A DNA stretch of 64,000 nucleotides. Origin: Georgenia satyanarayanai. Lineage in GTDB: Bacteria; Actinomycetota; Actinomycetes; Actinomycetales; Actinomycetaceae. The translations under genes and the position numbers were made by a program. The notes beneath the pieces were generated by a model. That model searched no databases. It saw only the letters and a list, made by a program, of their open reading frames with translations, and was not told the DNA's origin. This document shows positions 57,627 through 64,000 of the stretch, one piece after another. Where the stretch lies: NCBI RefSeq assembly GCF_900116375.1, contig NZ_UETB01000004.1:1-64000 (forward strand), read 5' to 3'. Every line of letters begins with the position of its first letter. The stretch's first letter is position 1.

Positions 57627-58541
57627 GTGCCGAAGCCTCGTGTCACTCTCGCGACCTGCCTGGACCACCCCGAGCTCGACCACGGTGAGGAGGGGCTCCC
57701 CGACGCCCTCGCCGAGCGAGGGATCGACCCGCGCGTCGCCGCGTGGGACGACGAGTCCGTGGACTGGTCCGAGGCCGGCATCGTCGTGCTCCGCTCCGTC
57801 CACAACTACGCCACCCGCCGGCAGGACTTCCTCGCGTGGGCCAAGGGCATCCGCAAGCTGCTCAACAGCCCGGACACCGTCGAGTGGAACACCGACAAGC
57901 ACTACCTCCAGGAGCTGGGCGCCCGCGGCATGCCCACGATCGACACCGTGTGGCTGGAGCCGGAGAAGAACCTGTCCAAGCACCAGGTGCACACGCGGTT
58001 CCCCTCCCTCGGTGACTTCGTCGTCAAGCCGGCCGTCTCCTCCGGCTCCCGGGACACCGGCAGGTACACCGCGCGCGACGCGACGTCGCGCATGCACGCG
58101 ATCCAGCACGCCTACGGGCTGCTCCAGGAAGGCCGCGCCGTCATGGTGCAGCGGTACGTGCAGTCGGTGGACGAGCGTGGTGAGACGGCGCTGGTCTACC
58201 TCAACGGCGTGCTGTCCCACGTCGTGGAGAAGGAGCCGATGCTCCTCGGTGCGCAGGCGGCCGCCGACGACCCGGGCGACGAGGTCGCCGCCGCGCGGCA
58301 CGCCACCGAGGCCGAGCTCCGGGTCGGGGAGAGTGCCCGCGCCGCGATCCACGGCTACATCAAGTCCCGCATGGGCCGCGACGCGCAGCTGCTGTTCAGC
58401 CGCATCGACATGGTCGAGGGCGACAACGGTGAGCCGTGCGTCATGGAGGTCTCGCTCGTCGACGCCTCCCTCTACCTCGGTGCCGTCGAGGGTGCCGTGG
58501 GCGGCTTCGCCGACGCCATCGCCTCGCGCGCCTTCTGGTGA
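57627..58541 (+). CDS. ATP-grasp domain protein, RimK/glutathione-synthase-like
   Basis: A 304-residue protein of the ATP-grasp superfamily. The N-terminal subdomain begins PKPRVTLATCLDHPEL and includes VLRSVHNYATRRQDFLAW. The ATP-binding part shows FVVKPAVSSGSRDTGRYTA, the phosphate loop with Lys, and VMVQRYVQSVDERGETALVY. A CVMEVSLVDASLYLG segment supplies the Mg-binding residues. ATP-grasp enzymes join an amine to a carboxylate; the substrate here is unknown. GTG 57627 is 12 bases after a TAGGTT -10 box (57615-57620), which means a leaderless mRNA. Confidence 0.85.
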   Translation: MPKPRVTLATCLDHPELDHGEEGLPDALAERGIDPRVAAWDDESVDWSEAGIVVLRSVHNYATRRQDFLAWAKGIRKLLNSPDTVEWNTDKHYLQELGARGMPTIDTVWLEPEKNLSKHQVHTRFPSLGDFVVKPAVSSGSRDTGRYTARDATSRMHAIQHAYGLLQEGRAVMVQRYVQSVDERGETALVYLNGVLSHVVEKEPMLLGAQAAADDPGDEVAAARHATEAELRVGESARAAIHGYIKSRMGRDAQLLFSRIDMVEGDNGEPCVMEVSLVDASLYLGAVEGAVGGFADAIASRAFW

Positions 58542-58632
58542 GCCGGGCGGCCCCACGCAATTCGCTCGCCGCGTCGTCGTCGACGACGGCAGGATGGCGC
58601 ACGTCCGACGCCGCCTGACGAGGGGAGACTCC

Positions 58633-59208
58633 GTGCGCCGCCTCACGTACTACATCGCCGTCTCGGCCGACGGCCGGATCGCCGGCCCGGGGGACGAGGT
58701 CGACTTCTACCCCCAGCCGGAGGGGTACAGCGCGTGGATGCTGGAGGAGTACCCGGACACGATCCCCAGCCACGGCCGCGCCCACCTCGGCATCGCCGAC
58801 CGCCCGAACCGGCACTTCGACACCGTCGTCATGGGCAGGCGGACCTACGAGCAGGGCCTCCGGGAGGGCGTCACCAGTCCGTACGCGCACCTGCGCCAGT
58901 ACGTCGTGTCGACGACGCAGGAGGAGCTGGACGCGGACGTCACCATCGTCCGTGACGACCCTGTCGCCCTCGTGCGCCGGCTCAAGGCCGAGGACTCCCC
59001 GCTCGACATCTACCTCGCGGGCGGGGCGCGCCTCGCCGGAGCCCTGCTCGCGGAGATCGACCGTTTCGTCGTCAAGCTCTACCCCGTGGTCGCCGGCGCG
59101 GGTCGGCCCATGGTCGAGGGCGCCGGCTTCGCACCCGGTGAGCTCGAGCTGACGGACGTGCGGACGTTCACCGGCGGGAACGTCGTCCTCACCTACGACC
59201 GGCGCTGA
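58633..59208 (+). CDS. RibD C-terminal/dihydrofolate-reductase-fold reductase
   Basis: A 191-residue protein with a DHFR-like fold of the RibD-C family. The start MRRLTYYIAVSADGRIAGPG is typical, as are TVVMGRRTYEQGL and DIYLAGGARLAGALL. These use NADPH to reduce a pterin, flavin precursor or other substrate; the exact one is unknown. GTG 58633 follows GGGGAG. The end overlaps the convergent DUF488 gene by 16 bases. It may share the ATP-grasp transcript, as about 90 bases separate them without a visible terminator. Confidence 0.88.
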   Translation: MRRLTYYIAVSADGRIAGPGDEVDFYPQPEGYSAWMLEEYPDTIPSHGRAHLGIADRPNRHFDTVVMGRRTYEQGLREGVTSPYAHLRQYVVSTTQEELDADVTIVRDDPVALVRRLKAEDSPLDIYLAGGARLAGALLAEIDRFVVKLYPVVAGAGRPMVEGAGFAPGELELTDVRTFTGGNVVLTYDRR

Positions 59209-59756
59209 CCGCTCACGCCGGCGTCCGCGTCCCAGACGACGACGCCGTCGCCCACCCTGGCACCGGGCGAGGGCTCGTGGAGGCGGACCTCGCCGTCGTG
59301 CATGAGGTGGTGGACGGGCAGGTCGAGCAGGAGGGTGGCGACGTCGGCGACGAGCCGGCGGTGGCAGCGCCACCACACCGCCTCGGAGCACATGACGGCG
59401 ACGCGGGCGTCACCGCGGGCCTCCTCGGCCACCTCGGCGAGGGCAGCGGTGAACTCCTCGGTGCGGGTGTACCCGGCGTACGCGCGGAAGGCGTCGACCT
59501 GCCACCACGTGTCGGGAGAGGCGGCGTCCTCGGACTTGCGCAGGTGGCGCCGCCCGCCCAGGCGCGGCTCCCACCGGTAGGCGACTCCTGCGTCGGGAAG
59601 CCACTCGCTCAGGGCGTCCCGCGCGACGTCGGGGTTGCGGCGGCTGCCGGGGAAGCGGCGGATGTCCACGACGGTGCCGACCCGCCTGCCGGTGAGGAGG
59701 GAGGAGAGCCCGGCGCGCTCGAGCGCGCCGTGGCCGACGGTGAGCAGAGGCACCAC
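59193..59756 (-). CDS. DUF488 family protein
   Basis: A 187-residue DUF488 protein. The hallmark VGHGALERAGL and VVDIRRFPGSRRNP lie near the N-terminus, with RWEPRLGGRR after. The C-terminal MCSEAVWWRCHR has the two conserved cysteines (Cys123 and Cys131) and His132. Function is unknown. GTG 59756 and GTG 59753 are adjacent possible starts. Its 3' end overlaps the RibD-type gene by 16 bases, so the two transcripts must overlap. Confidence 0.88.
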   Translation of the reverse strand: MVPLLTVGHGALERAGLSSLLTGRRVGTVVDIRRFPGSRRNPDVARDALSEWLPDAGVAYRWEPRLGGRRHLRKSEDAASPDTWWQVDAFRAYAGYTRTEEFTAALAEVAEEARGDARVAVMCSEAVWWRCHRRLVADVATLLLDLPVHHLMHDGEVRLHEPSPGARVGDGVVVWDADAGVSGQRRS

Positions 59757-59789
59757 GCCATTGTTCGACAGGACGAGCGTGGGCGCAGG

Positions 59790-60119
59790 TCAGTCGCGGT
59801 CGAGGTCCTCGAGCAGCTCCACGGCCGCGCGGGCGTACGCGCCGATCCACCGGTCGTGGATGCGCTTGATCGGCAGCGGGGCGAGGGAGAGGTGGCGCTC
59901 GCGGCCGACCTTGCGTCCGGTGACGAGCTCGGCGCGCTCGAGGACGCGCAGGTGCTGGAGCACGGTCGTGCGGTCGAGCTCGGGGACCTGCGCGGCCAGC
60001 TCGCCGGTCGTCCGGGGGGCGACCTTGAGGAGGTCGAGGATGCGGCGACGGGTGGGTGAGGCGAGGGCCTTGAACACGAGGTCGTCACTGTCGGACCTGT
60101 TGACGTCACTCCCAGACAT
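59790..60119 (-). CDS. ArsR-family winged-helix regulator
   Basis: A 109-residue ArsR-type repressor without a metal-binding cysteine pair. The HTH is KALASPTRRRILDLLKVAPR followed by TTVLQHLRVLERAELVTGR. The C-terminal KRIHDRWIGAYARAAVELLE is common to ArsR proteins next to SRPBCC genes. ATG 60119 is 12 bases after a TATTTT -10 box (60131-60126), so it is leaderless. It is divergent from an SRPBCC gene with only 16 bases between the two start codons and should control both. Confidence 0.92.
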   Translation of the reverse strand: MSGSDVNRSDSDDLVFKALASPTRRRILDLLKVAPRTTGELAAQVPELDRTTVLQHLRVLERAELVTGRKVGRERHLSLAPLPIKRIHDRWIGAYARAAVELLEDLDRD

Positions 60120-60138
60120 GTTGTAAAAATATCACATG
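60117..60138. promoter_or_regulatory. Minimal bidirectional promoter of the ArsR and SRPBCC genes
   Basis: Only 16 bases (60120-60135) separate the two start codons, and they are AT-rich in otherwise GC-rich DNA. TATTTT on the minus strand (60131-60126) is 12 bases before the ArsR ATG. TAAAAA on the plus strand (60124-60129) is 12 bases before the SRPBCC ATG. The region is a dyad: CATGT-N2-TA-N4-TA-N2-ACATG. Both mRNAs must be leaderless. Confidence 0.7.
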
Positions 60139-60612
60139 AACACACCGGAACAGCTGACCGAGCTGAGCTTCACCGTGTCCGGGCGCGTCGCGCGGCCCTG
60201 TGCCGAGGTCTACGAGGCGGTCGCCGACCCCGCCCAGCTCTCGAGGTACTTCACCACCGGGGGCGCACAGGGGCGCCTCGAGGCCGGCACCGAGGTCACC
60301 TGGGACTTCCACGACTTCCCCGGCGCCTTCCCCGTGAAGGTCCTGGAGGCCGACAAGCCGCGGCGCATCGTCATCGAGTGGGACGGTGAGGCGACGGCGA
60401 GCGAGCGGGGGACGACGACGGTCGTCTTCGAGTTCGAGCCGCTCGACGACGACTCGCGCACGCTCGTCACCATCACGGAGTCCTCGTGGCGGGCAAGCCG
60501 GGACGGTGCCCAGCGCGCCTTCGACAACTGCGAGGGCTGGACGAGCATGCTGAACGCGATGAAGGCCTGGGTCGAGCACGGCATCAACCTGCGCGAGGGC
60601 TTCTACCGCTGA
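60136..60612 (+). CDS. SRPBCC (AHSA1-like) domain protein
   Basis: A 158-residue protein of the START/Bet v1 superfamily, AHSA1-like branch. It shows ARPCAEVYEAVADPAQLSRY, the GRLEAGTEVTWDFHDFPGAF strand pair, RRIVIEWDGE and a C-terminal helix NCEGWTSMLNAMKAWVEHG. Such proteins bind hydrophobic ligands; the ArsR-SRPBCC pair is common in actinobacteria, but its ligand is unknown. The start is fixed by the 16-base gap to the ArsR gene. It converges with the SDR gene, leaving ten bases. Confidence 0.9.
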   Translation: MNTPEQLTELSFTVSGRVARPCAEVYEAVADPAQLSRYFTTGGAQGRLEAGTEVTWDFHDFPGAFPVKVLEADKPRRIVIEWDGEATASERGTTTVVFEFEPLDDDSRTLVTITESSWRASRDGAQRAFDNCEGWTSMLNAMKAWVEHGINLREGFYR

Positions 60613-60622
60613 CCGACCGGCG

Positions 60623-62164
60623 TCAGGACGGGTTGCCGGTCACCGGGTGCCGCTCGGCCTCGTGCAGGATGTTGCGCGCCATGACCGGGAAGATCAGGGT
60701 GTGGAAGGGCAGCACGGCCAGCCAGTACAGGCGCCCGAGGATGCCGCGGGGGAAGAAGATCGCGCGCTGCCGGTAGAGGGAGCCGCCGCTCGGCAGGGCG
60801 TCGACGGACAGCTCCAGCCAGGCCCGGCCCGAGGAGCGCATCTCGGCGCGCAGCGTGAGACGCCGCCCGGGCTCCACCGACTCCACCCGCCAGAAGTCGA
60901 CGTGGTCCCCCACCTGGAGCCGGTGCGGGTGGCGCCGTCCGCGCGCCATGCCGGGGCCGCCGACGAGCTTGTCGAGGAACCCGCGCAGCCGCCACAGGAA
61001 CGCGGGGGAGTACCACCCGTTCTCCCCACCGATGCCCTGGACCACCCGCCACACCGACTCCGGTGCGGCCCTGCCGTCGCGCTCGCGGACGTCGGTGTAG
61101 ACGGTGTGGCCAGCCCAGTCGGGGTCGGAGGGCAGCGGGTCGGCCGGTCCGGCGGACGCGGTCACGTCGTCGTCCCAGCTGGCCGTCACCCGCCCGGAGA
61201 CCTGCCGCTCGACCGCGAGCCGGCACGCGTCGGGGTACTGGGTGAGCCCGCCGGGAGGGTCGGGGATGACCGTGGCGATCTCGTGGTCCCCGGCCACGGC
61301 GTCCTCGGCCATCGACGCGGCCAGCGGCATCGCCAGCCCGCGGGGGATCGGCGTCGTCATCCCGATCCAGAAGCCCGACAGGCGCGGCGCCGGGATCGGC
61401 AGCGCCCAGATGCGCCGGGGCCGCAGCCCGGCCACCTTCGCATAGTCCGAGAGGAGGTCCTTGAAGGGCTGCGGCTTGCCGGAGCCGATGTCGAAGGTGC
61501 GGTTGACCGGCTCCTCCAGGGCGCTCGCGTGGGCGAGGTAGTAGAGGACGTCGCGGATGGCGATCGGCTCGATGAGGTTGTCGAGCCAGCGGGGGCCGGG
61601 CATGACGGGCAGCCGCTCGGTGAGGTGGCGGATCATCTCGAAGGACGCCGAGCCGGACCCGATGACGACGCCGGCGCGGAGCACGACCGTGGGGACGCTG
61701 GAGTCGAGCAGGATGCGGCCCACCTGCTCGCGCGAGCGCATGTGGTCCGACAGCTCGTCGAGCTCCTTGTCGGGGTGCAGGCCGCCGAGGTAGACGATCT
61801 GCTCCACGCCCTGCGCGGCGGCCGCCTCGGCCACCGTCCGGGCGATCTGGGCCTCCCGCTCGACGAAGTCCCCGCCCCCGCCCATCGAGTGGACGAGGTA
61901 GAGGACCGTGTGGACGTCGGCCATCGCGGCGCGCACCTGCTCGGCGTCCTCGAGGTCGGCGGTGACGAGCTCGACGTCCTTGGCCCAGGGGCGGTCCTCG
62001 AGCTTGCGCGGGTCGCGCGCCCCGGCGCGCACCGTGAAGCCGGCGGCGACGAGCTCGGGGACGAGCCGTCCGCCCACGTAGCCGCTCGCTCCGGTGACGA
62101 GGATCCGCCGGCCACCGCCGTCGGGCAGGGACAGGTCGAGCGGCGAGGTCGGGTTGGAGCTCAT
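60623..62164 (-). CDS. SDR-DUF2867 two-domain oxidoreductase
   Basis: A 513-residue protein. The N-terminal half is an atypical SDR NAD(P)-binding domain with VTGASGYVGGRL (23-34) and VLYLVHSMGGGGDFVE; the C-terminal part is DUF2867 (about 350-505), with WRVVQGIGGENGWYSPAFLW and VGDHVDFWRVESVEPGRRL. Substrate unknown; some homologues are annotated as nucleoside-diphosphate-sugar epimerases. ATG 62164 follows a TAGCGT -10 box (62176-62171) by 12 bases, so it is leaderless. It is divergent from nadE. Confidence 0.9.
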   Translation of the reverse strand: MSSNPTSPLDLSLPDGGGRRILVTGASGYVGGRLVPELVAAGFTVRAGARDPRKLEDRPWAKDVELVTADLEDAEQVRAAMADVHTVLYLVHSMGGGGDFVEREAQIARTVAEAAAAQGVEQIVYLGGLHPDKELDELSDHMRSREQVGRILLDSSVPTVVLRAGVVIGSGSASFEMIRHLTERLPVMPGPRWLDNLIEPIAIRDVLYYLAHASALEEPVNRTFDIGSGKPQPFKDLLSDYAKVAGLRPRRIWALPIPAPRLSGFWIGMTTPIPRGLAMPLAASMAEDAVAGDHEIATVIPDPPGGLTQYPDACRLAVERQVSGRVTASWDDDVTASAGPADPLPSDPDWAGHTVYTDVRERDGRAAPESVWRVVQGIGGENGWYSPAFLWRLRGFLDKLVGGPGMARGRRHPHRLQVGDHVDFWRVESVEPGRRLTLRAEMRSSGRAWLELSVDALPSGGSLYRQRAIFFPRGILGRLYWLAVLPFHTLIFPVMARNILHEAERHPVTGNPS

Positions 62165-62257
62165 CCGCCCACGCTAGAGGCGGGTCGCTCCAGGCACCCG
62201 CCGAGAGTCCGGCCGTCCGGAATGACGACGAAACAATGCACCAGTAGATTCACGGGA

Positions 62258-63100
62258 ATGGACACGCAGCTGCAGTCGGAGATCATCGCCGCCCTCGAGG
62301 TCATCGACCCCGACACCTTCGACGCCGCCGCCGAGGCAGAGCGTCGCATCGAGCTCCTCGCCCGCTACCTCCGGGACACCGGCGCCAAGGGCCTGGTCCT
62401 CGGCATCAGCGGCGGCGTCGACTCGACGGTCGCCGGGCGTCTGTGCCAGCTCGCCTGCGAGCGGGTGCGAGAGGCAGGCGGGGAGGCGACGTTCGTGGCC
62501 GTGCGCCTGCCCTACCGGGTGCAGAAGGACGAGCACGACGCCGTCGCCGCCATCGAGTTCATCGACGCCGACCTCGTGGAGACCATCGACATCGGGCCGG
62601 CCACCGACGCCCTGTGGGACCAGGTCCTCGCCTCGCGCACGCCGGTCACCGACGACAAGGACGACTACCACAAGGGCAACGTCAAGGCCCGGATGCGGAT
62701 GGTCAGCCAGTACGCCATCGCCGGCGCCCGCGGCATGCTCGTCGTCGGCACCGACCAGGCGGCCGAGGCGGTGGTCGGCTTCTACACCAAGTACGGCGAC
62801 GGCGCCGCTGACATCACCCCGCTCTTCGGGCTGACCAAGCGCCGTGTGCGGGACATCGGGCGCCACCTCGGCACGCCCGAGGAGCTCGTCAACAAGGTCC
62901 CCACGGCCGACCTCGAGTCGGACAAGCCGCTGCTGGCCGACGAGGAGGCGCTCGGCGTGCGCTACGAGGCCGTGGACGACTACCTCGAGGGCCGTGAGGT
63001 CTCGGCCGAGGACGAGGCGACCATCGTCGGCTGGTACCGCCGCACCGGCCACAAGCGCGCCCTGCCCGTGACGCCCGACGGCTACCTCGGCCGCCCCTGA
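62258..63100 (+). CDS. nadE: NH3-dependent NAD synthetase
   Basis: A 280-residue NAD synthetase without the glutaminase domain, so ammonia is the nitrogen donor. The ATP-pyrophosphatase loop is GISGGVDST (49-57). Others are KGNVKARMRMVSQYAIAG, VGTDQAAEAVVGFYTKYGDG and NKVPTADLESDKPL. ATG 62258 is 13 bases after a TAGATT -10 box (62245-62250), indicating a leaderless mRNA. It completes NAD formation after nicotinate salvage by pncB. A large palindrome follows. Confidence 0.96.
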   Translation: MDTQLQSEIIAALEVIDPDTFDAAAEAERRIELLARYLRDTGAKGLVLGISGGVDSTVAGRLCQLACERVREAGGEATFVAVRLPYRVQKDEHDAVAAIEFIDADLVETIDIGPATDALWDQVLASRTPVTDDKDDYHKGNVKARMRMVSQYAIAGARGMLVVGTDQAAEAVVGFYTKYGDGAADITPLFGLTKRRVRDIGRHLGTPEELVNKVPTADLESDKPLLADEEALGVRYEAVDDYLEGREVSAEDEATIVGWYRRTGHKRALPVTPDGYLGRP

Positions 63101-63115
63101 GGCTCACCGCCAGTC

Positions 63116-63191
63116 ACAGCTCAGCTCTCGGCGACAGGACGCCTGTCGTGTGCTGCGGCGACACATCCCCTGTCGCCGAGAGCTGAGCTGT
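63116..63191. terminator. Large palindrome between nadE and DUF808 with an alternative inner hairpin
   Basis: Arms of 23 bases (63116-63138 and 63169-63191) pair perfectly; the outer part reads CTGAGCTG/CAGCTCAG and the inner end CGACAGG/CCTGTCG. A third copy of CCTGTCG at 63142-63148 allows a smaller competing hairpin with 63132-63138. It separates convergent genes. Most of the right arm (GCCGAGAGCTGAG) is shared with 36436-36481. Confidence 0.8.
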
Positions 63192-63197
63192 TGCTCG

Positions 63198-64000
63198 TCA
63201 GTGGGCGGCGGCGTCCTTCTTCCTGCGCGGGACGAGGTGCATGACGGCGACGACGACGGCGCCGACGACGAGCCCGATGACCGCCGAGGACAGCGTGTTG
63301 ACGAGCCAGGTGACGAAGCCGGCCAGCGCGCCCAGCCCACCGGCCACGGCCTCCTCGAGGTGGTGGACCAGCTCGTAGGGCGCGTGCCAGCCGAGGTCGT
63401 CGACCCCGACGAGCAGGATGTGGCCACCGACCCACAGCATCGCGACCACGCCGACGACGGACAGCACCGCGAGCACCTTCGGCATCCCCTTGACGAGGAG
63501 CCGGCCCACCGTCTGGGCGGCGGCGGAGTCGCGCTTCGCGAGGCTCAGCCCGATGTCGTCCATCTTGACGATGAGCGCGACCATCCCGTAGACGAGCAGC
63601 GTGATCCCCAGGGCCACGACGACGAGGATGATCGCCCGGTTGAGGAGCGGCTCGTCGGCGACCTCGTTGAGCGCGATGACCATGATCTCGGCGGAGAGGA
63701 TGAAGTCGGTGCGGATCGCGCCGCTCACCATCGTCTTCTCGTGGTCCTCGCCCTTCGCGGCGGCGGGTGTCGCCGTCTTCTCCTTGTGGTGCCCCGTCAC
63801 GTACTCGTAGAGCTTCTCCGCGCCCTCGTAGCTGAGGTAGAGCCCGCCCACCATGAGGATCGGGGTGAGCAGCCAGGGGAGGAACTGGCTGAGCAGGAGG
63901 ATCGCCGGGAGGATGAAGACGAGCTTGTTGCGCAGCGAGCCGGTGGCGATCTTCCGGATCATCGGCAGCTCGCGGTTGGCGGTGAAGCCGTGGACGTAAC
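63198..64000 (-). CDS. DUF808 family membrane protein, N-terminus cut by window edge
   Basis: The frame is open on the minus strand from the right edge to a stop at 63198. At the edge it reads YVHGFTANRELPMIRKIATG, so ATG 63962 is internal and the N-terminal part lies outside the window. About 267 residues are visible. They match the DUF808 (YedI-like) family: SLRNKLVFILPAILLLSQFL, GGLYLSYEGAEKLYEYVTGH, ETMVSGAIRTDFILSAEIM, and a C-terminal membrane pair ending in a basic tail RRKKDAAAH. Six to seven membrane segments are seen. Function unknown. Convergent with nadE. Confidence 0.9.
   Translation of the reverse strand, partial: YVHGFTANRELPMIRKIATGSLRNKLVFILPAILLLSQFLPWLLTPILMVGGLYLSYEGAEKLYEYVTGHHKEKTATPAAAKGEDHEKTMVSGAIRTDFILSAEIMVIALNEVADEPLLNRAIILVVVALGITLLVYGMVALIVKMDDIGLSLAKRDSAAAQTVGRLLVKGMPKVLAVLSVVGVVAMLWVGGHILLVGVDDLGWHAPYELVHHLEEAVAGGLGALAGFVTWLVNTLSSAVIGLVVGAVVVAVMHLVPRRKKDAAAH

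Noticed and set aside
60117-60138. CATG...CATG symmetry as proof of an operator
   Set aside because: Part of the symmetry simply comes from two facing ATG codons. Only the inner TA-N4-TA dyad is independent, so the site is reported as a promoter with possible operator function.

Overview
This window is high-GC DNA from an actinobacterium, most likely of the order Micrococcales; a Georgenia- or Cellulomonas-like genus is my guess, not a demonstrated placement. Supporting signs are the GC-rich third codon positions, frequent GTG starts, many genes with a TANNNT -10 box 12-14 bases before the start codon (leaderless transcripts), an actinobacterial LexA/SOS box, and typical actinobacterial neighbourhoods (clpS-DUF2017-murI-metallo-beta-lactamase, rph-rdgB, DUF3039-helicase, tRNA-Leu beside bcp). 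I found no insertion sequence, CRISPR array, rRNA or prophage. The genes at both ends are cut by the window edge.

Layout. 1-2568: truncated DUF222 gene with a perfect SOS box, divergent from DUF72 and a small coupled gene. 2778-3677: secreted CAP-domain protein. 3832-11199: seven-gene operon, every junction a 4-bp overlap, encoding a peptide/nickel-type ABC importer, two AhpD-like proteins and a luciferase-like flavin monooxygenase. 11240-11535: small HTH protein whose promoter lies inside two palindromes. 11554-22680: divergent sialic-acid-type cluster (two Gfo/Idh/MocA oxidoreductases and a GntR repressor one way; ABC importer, NanA-like lyase, ROK kinase and NanE the other). 22677-36418: largely housekeeping (DUF1206, flavin reductase, HU, nagB, DUF3039, helicase, pncB, clpS, murI, ppc). 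36496-42249: third peptide-type ABC importer divergent from a TetR regulator. 42260-49968: lipase-maturation-factor-like membrane protein, then a LacI regulator and a beta-glucoside ABC importer with a GH1 beta-glucosidase. 50022-64000: two-component system, GAP-family exporter, rph, rdgB, DUF3054, NUDIX-like protein, two tRNAs, bcp, an HTH/M23 peptidase pair, an ATP-grasp protein, RibD-type reductase, DUF488, an ArsR/SRPBCC pair, SDR-DUF2867, nadE and truncated DUF808.

How the genes work together. Four solute importers dominate. The sialic-acid cluster can plausibly take a nonulosonic acid to GlcNAc-6-phosphate, with nagB 2.3 kb downstream for the deaminase step, but nagA and a sialidase are absent here. 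The LacI cluster imports and hydrolyses a beta-glucoside. The 3832-11199 operon couples uptake to an FMN-dependent oxidation of unknown substrate and is the best candidate for an under-described system. pncB and nadE both serve nicotinate salvage to NAD.

Beyond genes, the intergenic spaces carry recurrent palindromic elements whose stems start with CGCCGA (near 24350, 32441, 33603, 36436, 54263 and 63116), mostly at gene 3' ends, plus several clear operator palindromes and two strong intra-operon hairpins placed directly after solute-binding-protein genes.
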